Assembly (NCBI GenBank): GCA_950097015.1
Contig: CATNEN010000038.1
Location: 2,109,501-2,173,500, forward strand
Length of the DNA: 64,000 bases
Origin: Macrostomum hystrix
Lineage: Eukaryota > Platyhelminthes > Macrostomidae
Reading direction: 5' to 3'
A model generated the notes under the pieces. That model did no database searches. It was not told the DNA's origin and saw only the letters and a list, made by a program, of their open reading frames with translations. This document shows positions 1 through 11,018 of this stretch, piece by piece. Position 1 is the first letter of the stretch. Each line of letters opens with the position of its first letter. A program made the position numbers and the translations under genes.

Positions 1-101
1 TACCAACCACTGCATTAGGTGAGTATATATTTGTGTTACGAAGTAAAAGTAAAAGCATAATTGTTTGTTCACCTTTCTGAACAAGATACCATTGCATTTT
101 T

Positions 102-410
102 AGAGTCACGCGCATTTGCGACTTGGAAAGCGAAGGGCATACTGTCCACGACATCATGCTTGTGACGGATCACAAGTCGGAGGCGACCGTTCGGCGATAT
201 CTGCATAAGAGGCGTGATCGCAGTTTGTACAAGTCCTCTGTGAACGTGCATACCGCCATGAAGAAGTCTTTGGATTGTATGGATCGTACTGAGGCTGCGC
301 CATCCATTAGTGGAGATGAGGAGTTTCATCGGGTCCAATGCCCACCAGAGAAAAAAATGCGAATCCAAGTGAACGGCAGTTCAAACATCATTGATTTCTT
401 TTTTGAATAG
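102..410 (+). pseudogene. C-terminal exon of a tyrosine recombinase-like (Crypton-type) protein, partial
   Basis: An open frame follows a plausible acceptor (ttttag at 98-103) and runs to a stop at 408-410. The stretch VTDHKSEATVRRYLHKR has the spacing of the last two catalytic residues of tyrosine recombinases: a histidine, then a tyrosine nine residues later. The preceding text (DLESEGHTVHDIM) reads like the helix before that histidine. The tail after it is low in recognisable features. In Crypton transposons and the host proteins derived from them this region ends the catalytic domain. Everything upstream, including the catalytic arginines, would lie outside the window, so I cannot tell a functional gene from a remnant. 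The assignment rests on one short motif. Confidence 0.4.
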
Positions 411-911
411 CTTTAATGACTGCCTTGACTGAAAGTTAACTTTTATTATTGGTGTTCATTTGAGGCATTCATCACATAGGTTTCGTCTATGTTCGTTCTT
501 GTTACTTCTTTCGAATAAATTGAACATTCCTCTAGGTTCAATGCCGAATGGCAAACAATGAATTGTAACGCATAAAACTACAAATAATGGTAAGTTGTCT
601 ATGAGGCAACCGCATACACAACAACATTGACAAACGCACCCGACAAGATTTCCTCCGTTGCACAAACCGTCATTGACATAACCAAGTGTGCGTAAACGTC
701 TCAAGCTCGTGTATAGTTTATGGCCCAAAGGCCATCAAAGAAATAGATTGAAGTGTGCAGTAAATTCCGCAACTGTGCGGTAAATGATACTCCACTTGAT
801 CTCCGTGCCATCCCTCTTCTGAGCTACTATGCAGTAAATCCCAGACGGGTATTGTCTATGGGCCGAAGGAGCTGGTCTTGCGCACACACACTTGGTCATA
901 AATCAATGCAC

Positions 912-1007
912 TTATGCTAGGCTTCCTAGTGCGTAAATAGTCTATGGCACTCGTGCGCTGCGTGCACTCGTGCAAAGACTATTTACGCACTCGGAAGCCT
1001 AGCATAA
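912..1007. repeat. Long hairpin, 31-bp arms
   Basis: The arms 912-942 and 977-1007 are reverse complements with one mismatch (gactatttacgcact pairs with agtgcgtaaatagtc). The spacer is 34 bp. The phrase gtctatgg recurs nearby at about 856, 941, 1071 and 1221, so this may be part of a MITE family. No target-site duplication was identified. Confidence 0.6.
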
Positions 1008-1524
1008 ATCTACCATTGAGACACGCAATGCGGTGCATTAAACGTTAAACAGCGTGCGTGTAACGCAAGTAGTCTATGGTAGAAACTCAACCGCGCTAAG
1101 CGTTTTCATCATGCGTGTAACGCATTTAGCGTGCGTCTAACGCTACAAGCACAAAAACAGTTTATTTCAAAAGTGGAACAGATGAAGCATACAACGTTAA
1201 CAAGTTTACTAACGTTAAAGTGTCTATGGCCCAGCTTGCATATTACAATGCAACTAATATATCGCCGCTTTGAACTTTAACGGTCTGCTGCAACTTTACT
1301 CGCAATCTGATTAATGTCAAGGGCAGCGATGCAATTGATGAAGTTTAACCTGGCACTGGCGCGATACGAGCTTAATAAACTATTGCACCAGTGCCTACGA
1401 AGGTGTAATTAATTATAAGCTCTTAGTTACTCCAGCAATTCTTGCGTCGAACAATTACACAAAATTCAATAGTAGAAGTTTAATATTAAAGGACAGGTGA
1501 AAATAAGAGCTTAACTACATAGAC

Positions 1525-1690
1525 CAGATGTAGAGCCATAGGCGCAGCCGCAGAAGCGTATGCAAATGTTGTGTACAACTGTTCATTCCATTGGCTGAAG
1601 GGCTGCCTGAAAAACCCGAATATCCCGGACACAAATAGTTCCTCCGGGCTGAGAATCGAACTGCGGACCTCTCAGTAAGGAGTAACAAAA
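1525..1690 (-). mobile_element. Decayed tRNA-derived SINE
   Basis: Read on the minus strand it contains a B-box-like segment (gcagttcgattctcag) followed by a body related to the better-preserved SINE at 61690-61975. Shared body text includes cagatgt, cacagccgcag-like and gtacaactgttcattcca-like segments. It is shorter than the other copy and diverged. Confidence 0.45.
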
Positions 1691-3361
1691 ACAAAAAAAC
1701 ACTTAACCTCCAACTTATAAGGATATTATTGAATTGAGAGCGTTGCGGTCCAAGAACAACCCAAATAACAATCCAAAGAAGACAGACAGATTAGAGTTGC
1801 TTGAATTTAAGATTCTCTAAACGGCGATTACAACCAACGCTTAGAAACCGCTTAAAAATTTATTGAGTGGCGGTTTTTATATTTCATTTATAGTTCTCAT
1901 CAGGATATGGACAGGTAAATGGGTTAGAGAGGCCACGATAAGCAAATCAGCGACACCAAAGAAACATTACACTTTTTGCTCATCCTTCGGAATACAGGCA
2001 TAGAGAAACTCTGGGTCATGCAACGATTGGTACAGTGCCGACGGGATTGCAATTCGCTCCATATACTACTACTCTAACAAAATAGTAATAAGTCTTGTTT
2101 TCTAATGTCAAAAAAGGACAACAACAAGACGGCAAAAACATTAGTTTTATGACCAATAGTGGACACCTTACTAATGTTTAAACAGTGGCACTTGCACATA
2201 CATTTAGCAATGCATAAAAAGATACATTTTAAATTGGTAATGCGCGCGTTAACAAAACTAAAGACTATAAATTTGCGAAAATTTGTATTTCGTGCATTTA
2301 TAAGCATAAATATTTCATGTACCTTAATATACATGCCATATAGACTGTTATAAATGCCGACTACCTAATTGTATAGCAGCTAATTTTCCTAACCATCTAA
2401 TTAAAATGTAATACAACCACATTTTCCATCGTCAGAAGAAGACATACTAAGCTGGGAAGTTTTTTAAACTCATTCGCTAATAGCTACTTACAGTAGCAAA
2501 ATTGTTTAAATTCGACAAATTGTCATATGCCCTCAAGATACTACTAACACCAACGAAATAAATCATGAGTTGAGAGGAAACTGCTGGGGCGAGATTGCAG
2601 TAAGCAAGCACACAGAGTAACACGGAAATACTGAGGTACCGCGCGGGTAGGTAGCAAATCAACAAACCGGACAATATGAAAGTATTAGATTTTGGAAATC
2701 CATTTATTTGACTTTTTATCAAGCAGTTACGAAGCGGTTAATGGCAATATTTAGTGATTATTGGACCGTAGGCATATATAGAATTAACATTACTGATGTA
2801 TTAATATAACTATTTTGAGCCTTCAAGTTGCCCATTTACAAAAGAAACTGAAGTACGGTCAGAGATAGATACGGTCACTGAAAATAACTGACAAGAAAAT
2901 AGCGAACTTCCCCGTTCCAGCGACAACTACTAATGCTATTAGCAATAACAAAGCAATTCAAAGCAATGCTAGCCAAGCATAATGCTGCACCATATGTTTG
3001 ACAGCAACCGGATAGGTCTAATTGCTTTGCTAACTAGGCTGACTGAACAAATTATTGCCGATAGAAGAACCGGGCCCATCCCATTCACAATGTCAGCCAC
3101 ACCTCATATGAAGTGTCAGTTCTCAGCTGAATACACAGAAATCAATTATCATTAGAAAAAGCATTCGATAAATAAGAAACGTAAACAAAAAACTGACACA
3201 AAAGTAGCGGGCAGAGAGCAACAGTCTACAAAAAGAATAATTTCTCTCTGCATAATAAACATGCGCGTTTCATTAGAAAAGCGGTGCAATTTTCACGAGT
3301 CTAAAACGACAGAGTCCGATTGTGCCGGTCCAATCAGCAGAGTCCGATTGTGCCGGTCCAA

Positions 3362-4675
3362 TCAGCAGCATCGGCCGCTCTTATGACTGCCCCCGCCCTC
3401 GTGCGGCCTCACAGTGCCGCCGCCGCCGGCCCCGTCGCCGGCCATGGCAGCCGGGGTCTTGCGCAGGATCAGCTCGGTCAGGGCGCGAAACGACGCGTCG
3501 ACGCCGTCGCCAGTTTTTGCCGAGGTCTCAAAAAATGGGATGCCCATATCGCGGGCCAGGCGGTCCCCCTCCTCTTGGCTTACCTGCAGGTATCGAAAAA
3601 ATAGACTGGTATAATATAAAAGTTTTTTTATTTAACTAACAATTTGCGTATCAGCTACTTATTACTCGTAGTAAGCAGCCCTAACAAGCGCGTGAACTTG
3701 CTCAAATAAAAGTCCGTTTGTAATTTGTTATTATACAAAATAAAGTGGAGCTCATAGTAACCCACCTGTCGCTTGTCAGCCATATCTTTCTTGTTGCCAA
3801 CAATCACTCGTTCCACATCTTCACTGGCGTGCTCGTCAATATTTCGCAGCCATCTTGACACACTTTCAAAAGTTTTACGCGATGTGATGTCGTAGACTAG
3901 CATGATCCCCATGGCGCCGCGGTAGTAGGAGGTGGTGATGGTGTGGAACCGCTCCTGGCCAGCCGTGTCCCAGATCTGCGCGCGGTGCAATTTTCGGGAT
4001 AAGCCAGCTGTTACATTGATTAGATCACTTTCTCTTAGTTGCTTGAATTAATTACTGGGGAATAGCCATATACTAGCCAGATTATTGAGTGAGCTTGTAT
4101 CCCAGTGGTTAGAGCTTCGGACTTCCGACAAAAAGGTCGCGAGCTCGAATCCCAAAACAAGGGAAAATGTCCTTTGTAACATGTAACAGTACCCAGTTGT
4201 AACATGGGTACTGTTGCTAGAGTAGAAATTCGGGTAGTTCTCCTTAATTCATGGACTAAGCAGCTAAACAAAACCTTCTGAAGGACGGCACAATTGGTGG
4301 TACAGGCCTAACTGGGCTAGGTGCTATTTCTATTTTATCATAAATTTAATGTGTATGAAAAATGTGAGATTAGTCAAGAAACTAATTTTTACCTTTTCAT
4401 GTCACTTGTTATAACACTATGAAATACAAATACTCCATTTGCTAAAAGTTATTTCTAGTAAAATAAATTTGACGAAAAAATTAATAAATTACCTGCAGTT
4501 TAATCTTTTTGCCTTCAACTTCAATGGTTTTAATTTTGAAATCAATGCCAATAGTAGAGATAAATGAGGTCTGGAAAGTGTTGTCAACAAATCTAAACAG
4601 GATGCAGGTCTTGCCAACCCCAGAGTCTCCAATTAGCAGGAGCTTGAAGAGAAGATCATAGGATTTCTTAGCCAT
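3362..4675 (-). CDS. RAB10: Rab10-like small GTPase, three coding exons
   Basis: The exons are 4493-4675, 3766-3975 and 3362-3583, all joined in phase 0, giving 204 residues (vertebrate Rab10 has 200). Exon 1 starts [20 protein letters not shown] with the P-loop GDSGVGKT and the switch I segment STIGIDFKI. Exon 2 has WDTAGQERF and NKKD, the guanine-specificity motif. Exon 3 has ETSAK. The segment [15 protein letters not shown], the tail ILRKTP and the -CC end fit Rab10 better than Rab8, which ends in a CaaX-type box. The family cycles between GTP and GDP on vesicle membranes in exocytic and basolateral traffic, anchored by geranylgeranyl groups on the last cysteines. The variable tail is unusually rich in Gly, Ala and His. 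A further acceptor-like site (ctttcag) just upstream of the ATG suggests a 5' UTR intron. The stop codon lies in the second copy of a 28-bp tandem duplication (3311-3366). Confidence 0.9.
4085..4330 (+). mobile_element. tRNA-derived SINE in Rab10 intron 1
   Basis: The head has an A-box-like segment (gtggttagagcttcggac) and a B-box-like segment (gtcgcgagctcgaatccc) spaced as in a tRNA gene. An unrelated body follows. It lacks a full cloverleaf, so it is a SINE and not a tRNA gene. It lies antisense to Rab10 within the intron 3976-4492. Confidence 0.6.
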
Positions 4676-5953
4676 TCCTGAAAGAAATGAAAGACAAGAG
4701 TCAACAATATAGTTCCAATCTATTATTTGCAAGACTATTTGCTTATAAACAATCATATGCCCTTTAAAATCACATTTTGACTAGTCGTTTACATACACTA
4801 CAAGCATTATAATTAGTAAAATAAAAAGCAGATAAACTAAATGTTGAAATATAGTATTGTTATATTATACAAAATTAGACATATACATTAATTATACAAA
4901 ACTAGAACTTTGGTAATGTCCTTGTTTCCTGCATTAAATTATTTATATCCCAAATTATAGGCAGACAAACAAAAGTGAATTAAAACAACTGGTAAAAAAT
5001 GGTCATAGCACTAGAGAAACAGTTGTATTAGACAGCATAGTAATGAGTCAGTCAGTATAAAAATTTGCTAAACTATTCTTAGACTTAGAGTATAGTCAGT
5101 GCCAGATGAACATGCTAAGGAGGGGGTCAAGGGCTCAAAAAGTTGTCACTGGTGTAATGCTGACTGTGACTATGTGAAAAAATGTAGTCAACTTGGCATC
5201 TATTGTCAATATCACCAGATTGCAATGAGTGATTTCAAGGTTGCAGAGCTTGGCCATTTGCCAATGACAACCTTTTTTGACTCTTACACCAGATAGTTCC
5301 CCTGGCAATGACCTAGACTTAAAGAGTTTTGGAAACCTGTACTGGCTGACCAATTACTATGCACTGTGTAATACTGTGTAATACACAAGAAACTAGGACA
5401 TTGCCAAAACTTATTATATCTAGTAACACCCCACTATCTGCAATATGGCCATAGCCATAGCCATGAATGACCACCACAGTGGTTAACACTATTCACATCA
5501 ATGGTTAACATATTCTGTGTCACATCACATTTTAAGGTATAGTTTTAGACTATTTTATTTTTTATAGGTTTTATACATAGTTTATTTCTATCCAGAGTCT
5601 AATCCATGTATCCATGTATCCATAATATCCATGTATATTATGCTGAAACATTCTAGCATACATTTGTCTTAGGCCAAAAGTGTACAAGTTGGCATAATTG
5701 GCATACATGTGTGACTTAGTTTGTTGTCCCTTGGTCCCCCCTTTGATTTTTTGCGCTTGGTCAATTGTTTTTAGCGACCTACCTTGCTTGGCCCTCATTT
5801 CACCCGGCCGGTTTGGCCGTGTCAGCTGGATGTTGCGCATGTATGTGCATGCAGGTGCCTAAGCTGCACTTAAGAAAATCCAAAAAGCATGCTTGAAAAC
5901 ATCTATAGTGTCAACTTTTTCTAATAGGGAGTATAGTAATAAAAAAGACAATA
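4676..5953. other. Upstream region of Rab10
   Basis: This holds the presumed 5' UTR and promoter of the minus-strand Rab10 gene. It is AT-rich. I see no further coding exon or clear repeat, and no certain promoter element. Confidence 0.4.
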
Positions 5954-6340
5954 GGGTAAATCCAAAGATGGCCACATATATAGACAATTATGTGTCCTTT
6001 GCAATATTTTGATGCTGTTTTAGCTTCTATTTATCGCAAAGTTGTGCTAAATCAACATTTATGTTATTAAAATTAAGTTGCATTCCCATTTCAGATTATT
6101 GAGAACCGTTTTGACGGATTTGTGTGCAAATAAATTTTGAAAAAGTTTGAAAACGGCATGTCTTTGTTTGGGTGATTAAAAGTGTTTATAAAATTCTATC
6201 TAGATGTACTTGTCTAAATAGCTGTCAAACTTTTTTATCTTTTGCTAAAATGTGCAAAAATGTTGTTTTACTGCTTTAAGCTTTTCAAAAGAAGCTTGAT
6301 CCATTTTTTCCCCGCCATTTTGTTGTCTTTTTATCACTCT

Positions 6341-6778
6341 GTCCCAACATTGATAAATGTGTCCTAACATCGCATGTACTTTTCTTCGCAGTTAATGATC
6401 CAATCCATGCGACTCCTCCCTTATAATATTCTGTTTGAGTACATCATATAATTATTTACTATCATTATCGTATTTTTTAAATGTCAGACTTGCAGTTGTC
6501 CATAGGCTTACTTAGAGCTATTTTGCAAGCACAATATGTCCCGACATCGTTGGCATAACTTTTGTATGTCACTGAAAATTTTAGTGACCTAGTATATTAT
6601 CGTTTCTTTTAAAGAAAATATATAATGCTGTACAGTAGAATCACTGTGCTCAAGATCTCTAATATTTTGGTCATTGTCATTTGCTTGAAAAAACAGCACA
6701 ACTTGTCACAACATCGATTATCTCGATGTTGGGACCAACAAATTTTTGCTATTTTCGATGTCGGGACCCCAAATTTTA
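6341..6778. repeat. Left subterminal cluster of TGTCCCGACATCGA-like motifs
   Basis: Forward matches are tgtcccaacattga, tgtcctaacatcgc, tgtcccgacatcgt and tgtcacaacatcga. Reverse matches are tcgatgttgggacc and tcgatgtcgggacc. The copies are diverged and occur in both orientations. Confidence 0.6.
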
Positions 6779-7327
6779 TCAACTAGTACCAGTTTTAGAT
6801 TCTGTTATGCTAGGCCTAGCTAGTTGTTGGATCCAATTAACTGCTTTAGATTGTTTAATACTTCAATGGAGGCAATGAATGTTCTTGAGTCTGGACTAGT
6901 TCAGTTCAATTCAGTAAGATCTATTTTTTAATGAAAATGAAATGCTTTACAATGGTTCTTGAATATTTCAGGAATAAAATTGAGCAGGCCTATTGATTCT
7001 TAGGGCCACCCATAATAGTATCTAAGTACTTTACAATTTATACTATATTCATTTTATGCCATAGCTTGGCTGTAAGTATTAATTTTATGTTTAGAAATAA
7101 GGAATACTTGAAATTCCATTGAAGTGCTACTACATTTTATTTTTGTAACCATAATCAAATTACTTATCGCAAAATGATATAGGTATTTGGTTTTCTACTA
7201 AACATCTAATTGTTGTGCTTATGATTATGAAGTAGGTGGATTGTTAAAAATAATTAGTATCCAAGAGCAGTAAGATTTCATTATAAAAGATTTAATTAAT
7301 TTTAATGCTTTCTTTGCAGATCAGCAG

Positions 7328-10300
7328 ATGACACATAAGCTACCAGTTGTGACTGCTGCAAGAGTAAGAAAAAGAGAATGTGATCTTAAATACCAGGAAA
7401 GGAAGAAGAAAGAAAACAAGGCTGCATTCTATGCCAAGAACAATGAGGCCTGTAAGAAATACAGGAAAAATCAAAAGGACATCCATTCTAAAAGTAAGCG
7501 TGCTGCTCGTGCGAACCAAAGATATGAAACTGAGCGGAAGCGAGCATGGCGCTTACAAAAGCAACAACAGGCTAGTGAAAGCCTTAGCCAATCTATTCCA
7601 ACAGTTGTAGCCAGTAGCCCAGTAGGGTTGACTTGCCCTAGTACTTCTAGGATTGAAAAGTCATTAAGCCAAAGTTCTGTTCAGCAGCCAACAAGCATTT
7701 GCAGTCCAATGGACTCCACTAACTCAAGGCGAAGGGCAGCTGCACTAGCTCGTGAGAAGCGTAGAAGAAGAGAAACCCAGCTGGAGCTAAAGAAAAAGTT
7801 ACAGTTACTTCAGCAGCAGAATTGGCGATTGGCAAAGCAGATATATCGCAAGGTAATTTAGAGCACGTACATAAATGTAAATAAATTAATATTTTAACAT
7901 TAAACATCAACTACACTGGACATATTATAAAGCTTTTGAATGCTCCTATTACCAGGTTACTCTTCCCACGCGTGCTGCTAAGCAGGAGATGACAGCTGCT
8001 GAAAGGCACAAGGCAAATCGCCACCTTCTCCATGCCAACAGCAGAAAGCATCTGCAGAAGCTGCGCCGAGCGCGAGAAGAGCGTGCAAGACTAGAAGCTG
8101 CTGAGGTCACCCTTGACATCATGGCCAAGTTCAAGCGGTCAAAACCCATTCTTAAGATGGTCAAAAAGGTTAAACCTTTGAAATTCTGCCTTAATGATTT
8201 AAGTCTTAAAATGTAAATCCCACCCTAATTTCATAATCCAAAATCTTGAACTACAGGTCATGTTTCAAATCTTATTAATTAATTTGATTCTGAGATTACC
8301 TAAAGTATTTCATATCTTACATTGTACAGATCTGCCGCAAAGCCCATCACAATGCAAGGCGCTTTCTTGTCAGGAAGCTGCGACTTGATTATTGGACTAT
8401 TGCTAACCCTGAATCTGATGACGAGCAAGTCCGTGCCACCTCGAAGCCAAGGGATCTGGAGGCCCGCGTTGTCGCGTTCCTGTTGCGTGACGACAACTCA
8501 CGTATGTCCTCATGCAAGAAGGACGTGGTACCTGGACCTGATGGCAAGATGCAGAAGCGATTTCTGAACTTTTCTGTGGACTTGCTGTTTGAGAAGTTCT
8601 GCAGCGAGAACCCTGACGACAAGATCTGTCAATCAACTTTTTACAACCTACTGCAGAAAGCTTTCTACGTAGTGCAGCCACGACTTTCCGACAGGAGTCT
8701 TTGCCTTTGTGCTCGCTGTGCGAATTTTCAAGTAAGTATTCAGAGATATTTCATTGTTTCTAAGCTTTCATTCTCAGAGTCAGCAATTCAGTTACTGCTT
8801 TATGACTATAAATGCCGCTCCCACAGCTTATCGTCAACGCGCTGTTCCTAAAGCAAATGGTGAATACTCGTGAGAAGTATCACCTTGTACGACAGCTAGT
8901 GTGCAATAGCGACGCCAAGGCTTGCATGTATCGAGAGTGCAATGATTGCCGCGACAACTCGGTCCTTCAACCACTTGCTGATGCAGCACCGGAGACTCTG
9001 ACATACCAGCAGTGGGAGCTAACAATGTGCGAGAGAACGAAGTTCAAATCAACGCAGCTGATAAAGGCACGCCACATGAGTTTTAGCTCGATGATTTTTT
9101 TATTCCTATTACACTGCATGAAATGCTAAGGGGAGTGTCCTGGGCTCTAAACAAATGAATTTATGTAACTCTTAATTTATCCCTTCTGACAGAAGACTGC
9201 AAGTCTGCAGGATTCGATCGCGCACTTTAATGAACTTCTAGGCAAGTTCTGCGCTCATGACCTGCGCGTCAAGCATCAGCTAAGGGCCATCCTCGACGTG
9301 CAAGAAAATTTGGCTCCTGGGCACGCCATCTTGCACATCGACTTCTTGGAAAATTACTCTAGGAAATACAGTGCCGAGTCGCAAGCGTCGCACTTTGGTT
9401 TCCGGCCAGAAATTGTGATCCACCAAGGGATCTTGTACCTTGCGGTGAGCACAGTTTACCTATTGATGTACCTGAGATGATTTTTTAATTTAAGTATTGT
9501 CGCTAGAGCTTAAGTGACTAAACCGTGCGCTCGCATGCTTATCAATACAAAATTTAATTGCCTACTTTCATTTTTCATTCTAGGACTGTGAGCCAACATC
9601 CTTCGCTACTGTATCGATGGACAAGACTAAAACATCGGCGGCCATTTTGGCTCACCTACGGCCCATTTTAGACCACTGCCAGGTCGTTGTGCCAAGCCTA
9701 CAAGAAGTCACGATTATTTCTGACTCGCTGTCATCACAGTACAGAAATAAGGGCACTCTTTTTCTGTTCCAACGGGAGATGGCTGGCCGAGGAATTTCCA
9801 ACTGGCAGTGGCTCTATTCAGAAGCCGGTCACAGCAAGGGAGCCCCTGACAGTGTCGGAGCTGCTCTAAAGTGCACCTGTGATCGCGCCGTTGCGACTGG
9901 CGCAACTGTCAACAGCATCCCCGAGCTCCAGGCAGCGATAAATGGAAGACGAAGTGTAGAGTCAAGCATTCTGCTTATTGAGGTAATCCAATAGAAAATA
10001 CAATACGTAGTTTAATTACTGCCTAAAGAGCTCTTTGCTTCCCTTCGGAAGGCATTATTCTGAAAGTTACCTAAATTTATGTCGTTTTGTACGCGTGCGA
10101 TCATCCCACAGGTGACAACTAATGACATCAGCGTATATACGAACGTGCTGGAGTCGGAGCGTGATAGGATTCCGCCTATGGTGGGCATCGGCCAAACGCA
10201 CCATGTTCGCAAGTCCGAGGGCTCGGCCATTTTTTACCGCGAGCTTGCCTGCCATTGCAGTGCTAACTGCCTATGCTTTGACGCCAAGGTTTGGGAATTG

Positions 10301-10705
10301 CCGAATGCCGCAGATCAGTTGGACGTGCCTGAAGCTGCTGAGAATCTACAGACCGTTTTCGTCAACATCATCGAACTAGAGTTACCAAAGACACCACAGT
10401 TAAACGAATTCGTGGCAGTTGTCTACGACACTGCCTGGTTCCTCGGCCAGGTAACGGCCGTGACTGGCGAAATGATCAACGTAAATTTCATGCGCCAGTT
10501 GGGCAAGAGTGACCGTTTCACATGGCCAGCAACGCAAGACACGGACGAGATTAAGGCGTCATCCGTGCTGGCGGTGTGCCAGGCGCCACCGGAACTGCTG
10601 CCTGGAATTAATCGTCACTCTGTGATGCGACTTAACGAAAGGGACTTTGAGCGCATCGAGTCGAGCTACGAACAAATGGCAGCTGCTGAGGGACAGCGAA
10701 TATAA
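7328..10705 (+). CDS. Seven-exon candidate DDE transposase of the 6.9-kb element
   Basis: The coding exons are 7328-7852, 7956-8168, 8330-8731, 8827-9066, 9193-9444, 9584-9982 and 10112-10705. All junctions are phase 0, giving 874 residues. An acceptor at 7318-7319 implies an upstream non-coding exon. The N-terminus is very basic and bZIP-like (runs of Lys and Arg, then QLELKKKLQLLQQQN). Cysteine groups follow (CLCARCANF, then CMYRECNDC), probably zinc-binding. A conserved core carries HIDFLENY (D510), ISDSLSSQYRN (D591) and YSEAGHSKGAPDSVG (E624 or D633), which I read as a DDE RNase-H-like centre. The C-terminus has another cysteine cluster (CHCSANCLC). Intron 4 seems to use a GC donor (aag|gcacgc) because no in-phase GT is available. 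Proteins with this core occur as uncharacterised genes in many aquatic invertebrates. The transposase role is inferred from the core and the element ends. Confidence 0.65.
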
Positions 10706-11018
10706 ATGCATATAATTTCAAGGATTATGCCAAAATTAAAATGAACTTTTCCACAAGCCTTTCCTCTCCTTAACTGGCTACTTTATATTGTTATATACTG
10801 ATGTAGTTATTTTTGCTTCTGTTGCAATTTCAATGTTTGTGTAACTATGTATATTTCTGCGTTTTTTAGTGTGTTGCCATCTTTTGCCTATGTTTTACAT
10901 GTAAACAGTTTTGCCTTCCAATTTTGTGTACATATATATTTACTGTGTTTTAATAGTGTGTTGCCATCTTTTGCCTATGTTTTACATTTTAACAGTTTTG
11001 CCTTCCAATTTTAGTGTA

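Larger units (their letters stand above)
411..3300. other. Intergenic, AT-rich, with MITE-like palindromes and a decayed SINE
   Basis: I see no convincing gene. The part between about 700 and 1320 is rich in short motifs such as gtctatgg and gcgtaaat and holds the palindrome at 912-1007. A decayed SINE lies at 1525-1690. From 1700 to 3300 the sequence is AT-rich and the short open frames show no domain or splice context. Confidence 0.5.

Noticed and set aside
456-728. 90-codon cysteine-rich minus-strand frame
   Set aside because: No splice context, homology pattern or start context supports it; it lies in a MITE-like region.
4100-4165. tRNA gene
   Set aside because: A- and B-box-like motifs are present but no full cloverleaf; a SINE body follows.
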